A stretch of 64,000 bases of DNA from Francisella sp. SYW-9 (lineage in GTDB: Bacteria; Pseudomonadota; Gammaproteobacteria; Francisellales; Francisellaceae), in NCBI RefSeq assembly GCF_008711465.1, contig NZ_VXKQ01000017.1, positions 1-64,000 on the forward strand, given 5' to 3'. The notes beneath the pieces were generated by a model. The model worked only from the letters and a program-made list of their open reading frames with translations, did no database searches and was not told the origin of the DNA. This document shows, one piece after another, positions 16,804 to 26,399 of this stretch. Within the stretch, counting starts at the first letter, position 1. Every line of letters begins with the position of its first letter. Both the position numbers and the translations under genes were made by a program.

Positions 16804-16881
16804 TGGCGGAATGGACGGGACTCGAACCCGCGACCCCCTGCGTGACAGGCAGGTATTCTAACCAAACTGAACTACCACTCC
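16804..16881 (-). tRNA. tRNA-Asp (GTC)
   Basis: A 78-nt cloverleaf with encoded CCA. The acceptor stem GGAGTGG/CCATTCC has one G-U pair. The anticodon loop CTGTCAC lies between CCTGC and GCAGG, and the T-arm is GCGGG TTCGAGT CCCGT. Anticodon GTC reads Asp codons. It sits seven bases after tRNA-Thr and is probably cut from the same precursor. Confidence 0.95.
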
Positions 16882-16888
16882 GTATTTA

Positions 16889-16964
<76 letters not shown>

Positions 16965-16978
16965 GACTATGAGTTAGT

Positions 16979-17006
16979 ATTATATATCCTTTTCTTATAC
17001 TGTCAA
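16979..17006 (-). promoter_or_regulatory. Consensus sigma70 promoter of the tRNA pair
   Basis: On the minus strand TTGACA (17001-17006) and TATAAT (16979-16984) are both perfect consensus hexamers with a 16-base spacer. The predicted start is only a few bases before tRNA-Thr. It lies just downstream of the rng stop. Confidence 0.85.
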
Positions 17007-17026
17007 TAACATTTTTGCATTTTTTC

Positions 17027-18523
17027 CTAATTTAATGGAATTATGTCATATTGGTTGTATATATGATTGTTTTCGGCCTTTAGATGGATATTTTTTTGTA
17101 TATCTAATTCTAATTCTGCAAGCCATATAGACTCTTCTCTTTCAATATAATCAATTATTTTTTTCGAAGAAATTAATAGAAAATTATTGTAGTTAGGATA
17201 GTTTCTAGCCTCTGATTTTATTTCTCTAAAAATATCATAACACAGAGTTTGAAGCGTTTTGACACTTCCTTTACCGTTACAATGTTCACAAGGTTCACAT
17301 AAAGTCCTTGCCAAACTCTCATGGACCCTTTTACGTGTCATTTCAACCAATCCTAGCTCAGATATATCGCTTACACTAGTCTTAGCCTTATCAAGTTCTA
17401 ATTCTTTCTTTAGAGCCTCTAAAACTTGATTTTTATTTGATTGATCCATCATATCGATAAAATCTACTATTATTATTCCACCTAAATTTCTCAATCTAAG
17501 TTGTCTTGCTAACTCTTTTGTAGCTTCTAAATTAGTTTTAAATATAGTTTCTTCTAGATTTTTAGTACCTATAAAACCACCTGTATTTACATCGATAGTT
17601 ATCATTGCTTCTGTTTGTTCTATGATTAAATAACCACCAGATTTTAAAGAAACTTTTCTATCTAAAGCTTTATTTATTTCATTATCTATATCAAATTCTT
17701 CAAAAATATTATGTTTTTGATAAAGTTCTATTTTATCTCTTAAACCTGGAACATATTTATCTGCAAATTGGCAAATTTCTTTATATGAATCAATATTATC
17801 TACAAGAATTTTATTAGGATTATCATTAGCAAAAATATTAATTGTTTTAATTATCAAACTAAAGTCTTCATAAACAACACCTGGTTTTATGATGGTACTA
17901 GAAATATCTAAGATATCTTGCCACAAAGTATTTAAAAATTTTATATCACTTTCTAGCTCTTCAAAGCTTGCTCCTTCAGCTGCCGTACGTAAAATATAAC
18001 CGCGAGGATTTTCACTATGCGTTATTTTTTGAATAGAATCTAATAATCTTTGCTTTTCTTCTTCTTTATTTATTTTTAATGATATTCCTATATGATCTAG
18101 ATCTGGTAGAAAAACTAAAAATCTTGAAGATACTGATAAGTGAGAAGTTAATTTAACTCCTTTATTACCAATACTTTCTTTAACTACTTGAACTAAAACT
18201 TCTTGTCCTTCTCGTAACCATTTATTTATATCTTCAGTATTTAATTTTTTTAATTTAAAGCTTTCATCTGTTTCACTATAGTCTCTTTCTAAAGGAATAA
18301 CTTCTGATAAATGTAAAAAACCTGCTTTTTCTAAACCTATATCTACAAAAGCTGCTTGCATTCCTGGTAAGACTCTTATTATTTTACCTTTATAAATATT
18401 TCCTACAATTCTCTTTTGATTATCTCTTTCTATTAATATTTCTTTTAAAATATTATTTTCTTTAACTGCTATTCTTTGTTCATATTTATTTATATTTAGA
18501 AATATTTCTGTATTTAAAGACAT
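17027..18523 (-). CDS. rng: Ribonuclease G
   Basis: A 498-residue endoribonuclease for 16S rRNA 5' maturation and RNA turnover. The S1-like domain comes first (IVGNIYKGKIIRVLPGMQAAFVDIG split across residues 35-65). The catalytic core has ITIDVNTGGF and IIIVDFIDM supplying the two metal-binding Asp residues. The CEPCEHCNGKG knuckle resembles the Zn-link of the RNase E/G dimer. The long RNase E C-terminal scaffold is absent and length is right for RNase G. It is divergent from dnaA across the origin region. Confidence 0.93.
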   Translation of the reverse strand: MSLNTEIFLNINKYEQRIAVKENNILKEILIERDNQKRIVGNIYKGKIIRVLPGMQAAFVDIGLEKAGFLHLSEVIPLERDYSETDESFKLKKLNTEDINKWLREGQEVLVQVVKESIGNKGVKLTSHLSVSSRFLVFLPDLDHIGISLKINKEEEKQRLLDSIQKITHSENPRGYILRTAAEGASFEELESDIKFLNTLWQDILDISSTIIKPGVVYEDFSLIIKTINIFANDNPNKILVDNIDSYKEICQFADKYVPGLRDKIELYQKHNIFEEFDIDNEINKALDRKVSLKSGGYLIIEQTEAMITIDVNTGGFIGTKNLEETIFKTNLEATKELARQLRLRNLGGIIIVDFIDMMDQSNKNQVLEALKKELELDKAKTSVSDISELGLVEMTRKRVHESLARTLCEPCEHCNGKGSVKTLQTLCYDIFREIKSEARNYPNYNNFLLISSKKIIDYIEREESIWLAELELDIQKNIHLKAENNHIYNQYDIIPLN

Positions 18524-18659
18524 TTAGAAAAGATTTTTTATTTTTATTAACATTTATTATAAACAAAAATATTTTTTTTTTTATTTTTCATAGTTTTTTC
18601 TATCCTATATTTATATAAAGTATATTTTTCTTTTTTTATATTATTATTTATTATGCACA

Positions 18660-18890
18660 CAAAAACTTGTTGATAACTTTCTAAAAAGTAAGTAATTAAA
18701 GGATTTTAAAGAGATGATAGAAAATGTATAAGGATGTAAATTAAGCATAAAAATAATATGGATAAAAATGTGGATAAAATATAATCAGAATTATCAACAA
18801 AAATATCAACATATTTGTGAATAAGTTAATAAACAAGAGATTAAACAAAAAATAAACAAATTAATTAACAGAATTATCCACAGGTTGCTT
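18660..18890. other. Candidate chromosomal replication origin (oriC)
   Basis: The 480-base rng-dnaA gap is very AT-rich and holds a DnaA-box cluster. TTATCCACA is at 18874-18882. TGTGGATAA (18769-18777) and TGTGAATAA (18816-18824) are boxes on the other strand. TTATCAACA-type variants are at 18668-18676 (minus strand) and 18791-18799. A weaker ATATCAACA is at 18803-18811. The nearly pure AT stretch at 18530-18660 could be the unwinding element. Boxes next to dnaA-dnaN are the classical origin arrangement. A GC-skew switch at this point would confirm it. Confidence 0.75.
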
Positions 18891-19004
18891 TTTTTATGAT
18901 TGCTTATTCAGCTTTCTTACAATACAATCTTACTCATTCAATTACTATTTGCTTTAAAAACCATATATCCCTTTATTTATAAAGGTTTTGGGTATATTTT
19001 TATT

Positions 19005-20477
19005 ATGACTACATGGAATAAATGCTTAAAAAAAATAAAAAAGAGTCTATCTACGTTTGAATATAAAACGTGGATTAAGCCTATCTATGTAGACCAAAAT
19101 AGTAACTTATTCACAATTTATTGTAATAATGAATATTTTAAAAAACATATAAAATCTAAATATGGCAGTCTTATTTTATCAACAATACAAGAGTTCCATG
19201 GTAATGATTTAATAATTGAATATTCAAATAAAAAATTTTCTGGAGAAAAAAAATTAGAATCTGTTTCAGCAGGACCTCAAACTAATTTTTTTAATAAAAC
19301 TAATATTGAAGTTAAGGATGATGATCTAGAAGATCAAGTAGAGATCAAAGAACCTAAAAAAGTTCAAAAAAAGAATTCTAAATCCTCATCACAAGAATTA
19401 TTTGGCTTTGATGAAGCTATGCTTATTACAGCAAAAGATGATGAACAATATTCTTTTGGTTTACCTTTAAAAGAGAAATATGTTTTTGATAGCTTTGTTG
19501 TAGGTGATGCCAATAAAATAGCTAGAGCAGCGGCTATGCAAGTCTCAATTAACCCTGGGAAATTACATAATCCTTTGTTTATCTATGGAGGTAGTGGTTT
19601 AGGTAAAACTCACTTAATGCAAGCGATTGGTAATCATGCAAGAGAAGTTAATCCAAATGCTAGGATTATTTATACAAATTCAGAACAATTTATTAAAGAT
19701 TATGTAAATTCTATTCGTCTACAAGATCAAGATGAGTTTCAAAGGGTATATAGATCAGCAGATATTCTTTTGATAGATGATATCCAATTTATAGCAGGTA
19801 AAGAAGGTACAGCTCAAGAGTTTTTCCATACTTTTAATGCATTATATGAAAATGGTAAACAGATAATCTTAACTAGTGATAAATATCCTAATGAAATAGA
19901 GGGACTAGAAGAAAGACTAGTATCACGTTTTGGTTATGGTTTGACAGTTTCGGTAGATATGCCAGATTTAGAAACTAGAATAGCTATTTTGCTTAAAAAA
20001 GCTCATGACTTAGGGCAAAAATTACCTAATGAAACAGCTGCATTTATAGCAGAAAATGTCAGAACAAATGTTAGAGAGCTTGAAGGAGCTTTAAATAGAG
20101 TTTTAACAACCTCTAAATTTAATCATAAGGATCCAACTATAGAAGTTGCCCAATCTTGTTTAAGAGATGTTATCAAAATCCAAGAAAAAAAGGTAAAAAT
20201 TGATAATATCCAGAAGGTGGTTGCTGACTTCTATAGGATAAGAGTTAAAGATTTAACTTCTAATCAAAGAAGTAGAAATATAGCTAGACCAAGACAAATA
20301 GCGATGAGTCTAGCAAGAGAGCTTACATCACATAGTTTGCCTGAAATTGGTAATGCTTTTGGTGGTAGAGATCATACTACTGTGATGCATGCTGTTAAAG
20401 CTATAACTAAATTAAGACAAAGCAATACATCTATATCGGATGATTATGAGTTGCTTTTAGATAAAATTTCTCGTTAA
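19005..20477 (+). CDS. dnaA: Chromosomal replication initiator DnaA
   Basis: A 490-residue AAA+ initiator that binds DnaA boxes and opens oriC. Domain I begins MTTWNKCLKKIKKSLSTFEY, followed by a lysine/serine-rich linker. The ATPase core has Walker A GGSGLGKTHL, Walker B ILLIDDIQF and sensor LVSRFGYG. The DNA-binding domain ends with the signature GGRDHTTVMHAV. The start at 19005 is chosen on family alignment; an upstream TTG (18900) would overlap a DnaA-box region and add a non-family hydrophobic stretch. Transcription is directed away from the candidate origin. Confidence 0.97.
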   Translation: MTTWNKCLKKIKKSLSTFEYKTWIKPIYVDQNSNLFTIYCNNEYFKKHIKSKYGSLILSTIQEFHGNDLIIEYSNKKFSGEKKLESVSAGPQTNFFNKTNIEVKDDDLEDQVEIKEPKKVQKKNSKSSSQELFGFDEAMLITAKDDEQYSFGLPLKEKYVFDSFVVGDANKIARAAAMQVSINPGKLHNPLFIYGGSGLGKTHLMQAIGNHAREVNPNARIIYTNSEQFIKDYVNSIRLQDQDEFQRVYRSADILLIDDIQFIAGKEGTAQEFFHTFNALYENGKQIILTSDKYPNEIEGLEERLVSRFGYGLTVSVDMPDLETRIAILLKKAHDLGQKLPNETAAFIAENVRTNVRELEGALNRVLTTSKFNHKDPTIEVAQSCLRDVIKIQEKKVKIDNIQKVVADFYRIRVKDLTSNQRSRNIARPRQIAMSLARELTSHSLPEIGNAFGGRDHTTVMHAVKAITKLRQSNTSISDDYELLLDKISR

Positions 20478-20509
20478 ATATATATATGATTCATAGGGGT
20501 TTTTAAAAA

Positions 20510-21613
20510 ATGAATTTTGTACTAAATAGAGATGACTTACTAAAGCCTTTGCAGTCTATGCTATCTGTGGCTAATAGCAAAAGTACAATGCCTTTATTAT
20601 CTTGTATCTTATTTGATATAAGTAATAATAATTTGAAAATTACAGCTTCAGACTTAGATACAGAAATATCTTGTAATATAACAGTTAGCTGTAATGAAAC
20701 CGTTAAATTAGCATTAAATGCTGACAAAATTTACAATATAGTTAGAAGTCTTAATGATAATTCTATGATTGATTTTAAAATCATAGACAATAAAGTAACG
20801 ATTATTTCTAATAATAGTACTTTTAATCTTATTTCACTAAATGCTGATAACTATCCACTTATTGATAATAATATAAGTGAACAGGCAAGTTTTGATATAT
20901 CTCAACAAGACTTTCATCATATTATTTCAAAAGTAGACTTTTCTATGGCAAATGATGATACTAGATATTTCCTTAATGGTATGTTTTGGGAGATAAATTC
21001 AAATCTTCTAAGGGCAGTATCTACAGATGGTCATAGAATGTCTATTACAGAGGCTATAATAGATAGTAAAGTTCTTGATAGTGCTAGTCAGTCAATAATT
21101 CCAAGAAAGGCTATATTAGAGCTTAAAAAGATTGTTGGTAAGTCTGAAGAAACTATTAAAATTTATTTAGGTAAAAACTATTTAAAAGCAGAGTTTGGTA
21201 GCTATGCATTTATATCTAAACTTATAGATGGTCGTTATCCTGATTATCAAAAAGTTATACCTAAAAATAACACTAAACTTTTAGCTGTTGATAAACAAGT
21301 TTTGAAAAATTCATTATTAAGGACATCAATTCTTGCAAATGATAAATATAAAGGTGTCCGTCTTAATGTATCTCAAGGTCAGGTACTTTTATCAGCAAAT
21401 AATCCTGATAATGAAAAAGCTGAAGATAAAGTAGAAGTTCAATATAGTGATAATGCAATGGAAATTTGTTTTAACTATAAATATTTACTAGATATAATCA
21501 ATGTAATTAGTGAAGAAACAATGACTATTTATCTTGATAATCCTAATATGAGTGCTTTGATTAAGGATGAAAAAGATAATAGTTTATTTATCATCATGCC
21601 AATGAAAATTTAG
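20510..21613 (+). CDS. dnaN: DNA polymerase III beta sliding clamp
   Basis: A 367-residue ring-forming processivity factor. It has the three repeated clamp domains, for example LRAVSTDGHRM in domain 2, SRLIDG-like SKLIDGRYPDYQKVIP, and the final FIIMPMKI matching the usual VMPMR(L/I) end. It follows dnaA by 32 bases with an AGGGG ribosome site, so the two are probably co-transcribed. Length is normal. Confidence 0.97.
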   Translation: MNFVLNRDDLLKPLQSMLSVANSKSTMPLLSCILFDISNNNLKITASDLDTEISCNITVSCNETVKLALNADKIYNIVRSLNDNSMIDFKIIDNKVTIISNNSTFNLISLNADNYPLIDNNISEQASFDISQQDFHHIISKVDFSMANDDTRYFLNGMFWEINSNLLRAVSTDGHRMSITEAIIDSKVLDSASQSIIPRKAILELKKIVGKSEETIKIYLGKNYLKAEFGSYAFISKLIDGRYPDYQKVIPKNNTKLLAVDKQVLKNSLLRTSILANDKYKGVRLNVSQGQVLLSANNPDNEKAEDKVEVQYSDNAMEICFNYKYLLDIINVISEETMTIYLDNPNMSALIKDEKDNSLFIIMPMKI

Positions 21614-21674
21614 ATAGTATTCATCTAAATAACTTATAAAAAATCAAAAAATAATATCTATATTATTATCTTTT

Positions 21675-22946
21675 CTAATATAAATTTCGTTGAAATAAAT
21701 CTTTAGGAATAAAGAGAACTGCAATAAAGAAAGGTATACATAAGAACATTATATAAAATGCTGGAATCAAATGATTACCAGTAGCTGTAATTAATAATGT
21801 TATAATAAGCGCCGCGGTTCCGCCAAATATAGAAACACTTATATTAAAACTTAGACCAAAACCAGTATTTCTATTTCTAACAGGGAATAATCCTGCTGTA
21901 TTTGCAAATATAGGCCCTATTATAGCACCACTTATTATAGCTAAAGTAAATATAGCAATAGCTACAAAATGATGACTTTCAATAATAGTTTGATATATTG
22001 GTAAAGCAGCAATAAATAAAATTATTGAGGCACAAATCAAAACTTTTTTGCCGCTAATTTTATCAGCAATATATCCAAATAAAATAGTTGAGATCATTAG
22101 TATAATTATATTTAATGTACATATTAATAAAATATGTTTGAAATCATAGCCTAGATAATGACTTGCGTATGTTGGCATATATGAGATACCCATGAAAACT
22201 AAGACTGCTACTAAAGAAGAAATAAAGAAAGTAATAATCATATTATGCCATTCATATTTGATAGCATCGCTTATAGGATTTTTAACAGTAGCATTTTTTG
22301 TTTTAAGTTCGATAAAATCTTGAGTTTCTGATGATTTATACCTTATATATAGACCCGTAAGTATAATGATAAAACCAAAAATAAAAGGTATTCTCCAACC
22401 CCATTCTAGTATCTGAGTATTACTTAGTAATTTCAGTAAACAATAACTAATACTACTTGCTAATAAAAGAGCAAAAAATGAAGAACTTATAAGTAAAGCT
22501 CCAGATAAGTTTTGCTTGTTTTTATCAGAACTCTCTAGTATAAATGCAGCTGCTCCACCTATTTCACCACCAACAGCAAATCCTTGTAATATTCTAATAA
22601 TCATCAAAAAAATAGGTGCATATATGCCTATAGAAGCATAAGTAGGAAGTATAGTCATAAGTATAGTTGGTATACCCATAAGCAATAGAGAGTAAAAAAG
22701 TATTTTTTTTCTGCCATATTTATCACTAAAATATCCAAAAAGTAATGCTCCTAAAGGTCTAATAAAAAACCCTAAAGCAAATGCTAAATATGTATATAGT
22801 AGAGCTATAAAGTATTCTTGTTGCGGTAAAAATAGTTTAGCTATAATTGGAGCGGCGAATATTCCATATATATAAAACTCATACCAATCAGCAATATTTC
22901 CAGCTAATGCAGGTAATATATTCTTATTAAAATTATTCTTATTCAT
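21675..22946 (-). CDS. MFS transporter, metabolite:H+ symporter (ProP-like) family
   Basis: An inner-membrane carrier of about 423 residues with 12 predicted segments. MHS-subfamily signatures include the N-terminal WYEFYIYG, GYFSDKYGRKK between segments 2 and 3, and RILQGFAVGGEIGGAA in segment 4. Relatives carry proline, betaine, citrate, ketoglutarate or similar solutes; the substrate is not readable. The start at 22946 is preceded by AGGGG, while the 22970 ATG has no ribosome site. It is convergent with dnaN and divergent from the APC permease. Confidence 0.85.
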   Translation of the reverse strand: MNKNNFNKNILPALAGNIADWYEFYIYGIFAAPIIAKLFLPQQEYFIALLYTYLAFALGFFIRPLGALLFGYFSDKYGRKKILFYSLLLMGIPTILMTILPTYASIGIYAPIFLMIIRILQGFAVGGEIGGAAAFILESSDKNKQNLSGALLISSSFFALLLASSISYCLLKLLSNTQILEWGWRIPFIFGFIIILTGLYIRYKSSETQDFIELKTKNATVKNPISDAIKYEWHNMIITFFISSLVAVLVFMGISYMPTYASHYLGYDFKHILLICTLNIIILMISTILFGYIADKISGKKVLICASIILFIAALPIYQTIIESHHFVAIAIFTLAIISGAIIGPIFANTAGLFPVRNRNTGFGLSFNISVSIFGGTAALIITLLITATGNHLIPAFYIMFLCIPFFIAVLFIPKDLFQRNLY

Positions 22947-23206
22947 AGGAAAACCCCTATAATATTTCATTTTAATTATTTAATTTACAGCATTTTTAAA
23001 TAAAATCTCAAAAGTTTTAAGCATATATTTTTCATATTAAGAATATAAAAATACATTTTTATACTCTTGAATTTGCTTAGGTATATAATTTTTTTTACAG
23101 TTAATTTTTATAATAAATATAATTTCGTTAGGATAAAAATATTGATTATTTATTCGTAGTTAAGAATAATATACCTACTTTAAAAAGCTAATATTTTATA
23201 AAAAAT

Positions 23207-24730
23207 ATGAAAAACACGAAAAAACCTAGCTTATTTACAGCTATAGCATTAAGCGTAGGGACTATGGTAGGAAGTGGTTGGCTATATGCATCATACTATG
23301 CATCTCAAGCTGCCGGAGCTGCATCAATATTCTCATGGATTATAGGTGCATTTATAATTCTTATAATGGCTTTCTTACTTGCAGAGCTTGCTGTTAAATA
23401 TCAAACAAATGGACTATTTACTCAATTAATAACTTTATCGCATAACCAACATTTTGGATTTGTAACAGGGTTATCAAACTGGATGTTAGGACTTATTGTT
23501 GTGCCATCTGAAGCTATGGCAACTACGCAGTATATCTCTTCGATATATAAACCGATTACCCCTTATATCTTTAGTGCTGGACAACTTACATTTCTAGGAG
23601 TTGTTGTCGTTGTTTTATTTATGTTGCTATATACATTAATAAATTATTGGGGAATAAAGTCATTATCAAAAATTAATAACTCTTTAACTTCACTAAAAAT
23701 TATTATTCCAATAGTTACGTCTTTGATAATAATGTTTGCAGCATTTCACACTAGTAACTTTGGTGGTAGTAATGTTAGCTTTATGCCTAAAGGGGTAAGT
23801 GGGGTATTCAATGCGATAGTTTCTTGTGGTATTTTTTATTCTTTCTTTGGCTTTCAAATGGCAGCTAGCTTTTCAGCAGAATTAGAAAATCCAAAAAGAA
23901 ATATACCAATAGCTTTGGTTAGTAGCGTACTAATCGTTTTATTTATATACCTTTTACTGCAAATCTCTTTTATAGGCGGTGTACCTGAGAAAATGTTAGC
24001 AAATGGTTGGGGAGGATTAAATTTTGAATCTCCATTGGCTCAATTAGCAGGTATTTTAGGGATAAATGCTTTAGCTGTAGTTCTGTATGCAGATGCTTTG
24101 GCTAGTCCATCAGGAACTGGTATTGTATACTTAGGTGGTAGTGCACGTATGCTTAATGAAATGTCAAAAGCAAAACAAATGCCAGCATACTTTGCTAGTG
24201 TTACTAAAGGAGTTAATATTTCACGTAGTTCACTTATTTTTACATTTATTTGTTCTATAGTCTTGATATTTTTCTTTAGAAACTGGCAAATGATAGCTTC
24301 GTTAACAACTACATTTATTTTGGTTTCTTGTATTGCTTTACCTATTGCTTATACAAAAATTAAAAGTAATAAAAATGATCCGTTACCAATAAACTATATA
24401 CCTTTTCCTAGAACTGTAGCTTTTCTTGTATATATGGTTTTGACATATTTATTGATGATAGCAGGGGTATTGAATTTAGTTGTAGCATTAGTACTTCATA
24501 TAGTATTTTTCCTAATATATGCATATATGGATAGCAAAGGAAATATAGCTAAAATTATAAAAGCTTTTGCGTCATCATGGGTCATATTTGCATATTTAAT
24601 CATAGAGTTAATATTTGGATTTATCTATGAAAATATTACTACTTGTAGTTTATTCTTCTTAGTATTTGTAGTAGTTTCAGCAGGCTTATATCTATTATTA
24701 GTAAACCAAAGAGACTATTATACTAAATAA
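23207..24730 (+). CDS. Amino acid permease, APC family
   Basis: A 507-residue inner-membrane transporter with 12-13 hydrophobic segments. The N-terminal helix carries the family's substrate-binding motif (SVGTMVGSGWLYASYYASQ), and FGFQMAASFSAELENPKRN is the usual segment 6 and loop. Family members exchange or import amino acids or polyamines. Its next-to-dnaN/MFS position matches the Francisella core order as I remember it. Specificity is unknown. Confidence 0.85.
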   Translation: MKNTKKPSLFTAIALSVGTMVGSGWLYASYYASQAAGAASIFSWIIGAFIILIMAFLLAELAVKYQTNGLFTQLITLSHNQHFGFVTGLSNWMLGLIVVPSEAMATTQYISSIYKPITPYIFSAGQLTFLGVVVVVLFMLLYTLINYWGIKSLSKINNSLTSLKIIIPIVTSLIIMFAAFHTSNFGGSNVSFMPKGVSGVFNAIVSCGIFYSFFGFQMAASFSAELENPKRNIPIALVSSVLIVLFIYLLLQISFIGGVPEKMLANGWGGLNFESPLAQLAGILGINALAVVLYADALASPSGTGIVYLGGSARMLNEMSKAKQMPAYFASVTKGVNISRSSLIFTFICSIVLIFFFRNWQMIASLTTTFILVSCIALPIAYTKIKSNKNDPLPINYIPFPRTVAFLVYMVLTYLLMIAGVLNLVVALVLHIVFFLIYAYMDSKGNIAKIIKAFASSWVIFAYLIIELIFGFIYENITTCSLFFLVFVVVSAGLYLLLVNQRDYYTK

Positions 24731-24803
24731 AAAATTTATCAGACTATTAAAAATAATTTATCCTGTTAAAATCTATTAGTATGTAGAATAATAGTTTTTA
24801 CAT

Positions 24804-25778
24804 ATGAATCATATTTTATTTTCTTATTGTTTAGATGGTAAAGGTAGTGCAACACTATTAGATACTCAAAATAAAATCAACCAATTAGCTAATACTAATA
24901 AAGAAATCATTTGGACACATTTGGATGCTAAAAATCCTCAAACTAAAGAATGGTTAAATCAAGAATTAGGCTCTTTAGATCCTTTTATTGCAGATGCTTT
25001 GATTGCTGAAGAAACAAGACCTAGGTTTATACAAATAAACGATGGTATGTTAATAATTTTGAGAGGTATGAACCCTAATAAAGAGGATAACCCTGAAGAT
25101 ATGATATCAATAAGATTATGGATAGATAAAACTCGTATAATTAGTACACGTTTTAGATCTTTAAATTTATTTAATGATATTGAGAAAAGTTTTAAGGATA
25201 ATATAGGACCTAGAGACGCGGCTGATTTTATAATAACTGTAATATCAAAGCTTTCTAATCGTATGGAGCCTGTTTTATCAGATCTTGATGATAAGCTCAT
25301 AGATATAGAAGAGCAAACTATAGAACTAACGGATAATGATTTGAGGGAATCAATAGTTACTTTGCGTAAACAAACAATAGTTTTTAGAAGATATCTAGTC
25401 CCTCAAAGAGATGTAATAGAGCAGTTACGCTTAAGTAGCTTAAGTTGGTTAACAAATTCGCATAAGCGTTATTTGGTAGAAATATATAACTATGTTGTAC
25501 GTTATATCGAAGATCTTGAAGAAGCTCGTGATCGTTTACAAGTTGTAAAGGATGAAATAGGCAATGTTCTAAGTGATAAGCTCAATAAAAAAATGTATTT
25601 TTTAGCAATTATTGCGGCTATATTTTTACCATTAAGCTTTCTTACAGGGCTGTTAGGAATAAATGTTGCAGGAATACCAGGATCGCAAAATGCTAATGCT
25701 TTTTGGATATTTTTGGTTATTTTATTAGTTATTGTAGTATTTCAAATATATCTATTTAGAAAATTGAAGTGGCTTTGA
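24804..25778 (+). CDS. zntB: CorA-like zinc/magnesium transporter, ZntB type
   Basis: A 324-residue channel-type metal transporter. A large soluble N-terminal domain is followed by a long helix (residues 190-255). Two C-terminal membrane helices (residues 265-320) flank the signature GLLGINVAGIPG. True CorA has GMN at this site; GIN with the following GIPG is the ZntB pattern, pointing to zinc export or import rather than magnesium. It is a monocistronic gene 73 bases after the APC permease. Confidence 0.85.
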   Translation: MNHILFSYCLDGKGSATLLDTQNKINQLANTNKEIIWTHLDAKNPQTKEWLNQELGSLDPFIADALIAEETRPRFIQINDGMLIILRGMNPNKEDNPEDMISIRLWIDKTRIISTRFRSLNLFNDIEKSFKDNIGPRDAADFIITVISKLSNRMEPVLSDLDDKLIDIEEQTIELTDNDLRESIVTLRKQTIVFRRYLVPQRDVIEQLRLSSLSWLTNSHKRYLVEIYNYVVRYIEDLEEARDRLQVVKDEIGNVLSDKLNKKMYFLAIIAAIFLPLSFLTGLLGINVAGIPGSQNANAFWIFLVILLVIVVFQIYLFRKLKWL

Positions 25779-25801
25779 GTATTATGAAATTATAGGCTTT
25801 G

Positions 25802-26263
25802 TTATTCTTGGCAGCTATAATTCCCAAAGTCATCCTTAATACAATGACGGCCACAGATTATTTTATTATAGTTATCAACGTGGCAAGCATCTTTTTTATA
25901 AGAAGCACATTTAACTTCAAAACCGTTAGATACACAGCCATAGCCACATGTAGCACCAACACCAAATTTTGCTATACATTGCATATTTCTTTTAGGCGCG
26001 CACGCACCTGTTAAAGCACCATCTGAGGCACAGTGGTAACCACATTTTTTCTCAGTTCCAACATTAATACATTCCCATTTTCCTCTATGTCTATGATGGT
26101 GATGATGATGGTAATGGTAGTAGTCATCACCATCACTATCATCAATATAAGTTGTATTTGAGTAACCTTCTGATGCTGATACTTGATATCCAGCCATTGA
26201 ATCACAGGCATACAGCATCGTTGCCATAGTAATAATAAGTATCTTTTGGAGTAAACTTTTCAT
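25802..26263 (-). CDS. His-rich and Cys-rich lipoprotein with three CGxxC repeats
   Basis: A 153-residue secreted protein I cannot name. The signal sequence ends in LYAC, a plausible lipobox; the start at 26263 is chosen because it puts MKSLLQKI directly before the hydrophobic core. An acidic stretch (DDSDGDD) leads into YYHYHHHHHHRHR. Three repeats of about 28 residues follow, each of the form C-x8/9-CGxxC-x7/9-C (CGYHC, CGYGC, CGRHC). The His run and paired Cys suggest metal binding or disulfide-rich structure in the envelope. Its position next to the ZntB gene, convergent, is suggestive but not proof. Confidence 0.7.
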   Translation of the reverse strand: MKSLLQKILIITMATMLYACDSMAGYQVSASEGYSNTTYIDDSDGDDYYHYHHHHHHRHRGKWECINVGTEKKCGYHCASDGALTGACAPKRNMQCIAKFGVGATCGYGCVSNGFEVKCASYKKDACHVDNYNKIICGRHCIKDDFGNYSCQE

Positions 26264-26399
26264 GATAAATATTTGATATACTAAATCATTCAATTTTTGT
26301 ATCATAACACAAAAAGTTTAATTAATTGAATCTCTCTACCAAATTAACACTAGAGTGTTATTCTCTATAAGTTTCTGCTGATTTATAAAAAAAGTAAAT

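Noticed and set aside
21608-21630. ATTTAGAT/ATCTAAAT inverted repeat at the dnaN stop
   Set aside because: AT-only stem with no T-run after it, so it is a poor terminator call between convergent genes.
24959-25300. 113-codon minus-strand ORF inside zntB
   Set aside because: Antisense shadow of the transporter's soluble domain.
25799-26014. 71-codon plus-strand ORF overlapping the Cys-rich lipoprotein
   Set aside because: Antisense to the Cys repeats; its Cys residues and composition are imposed by the real gene.
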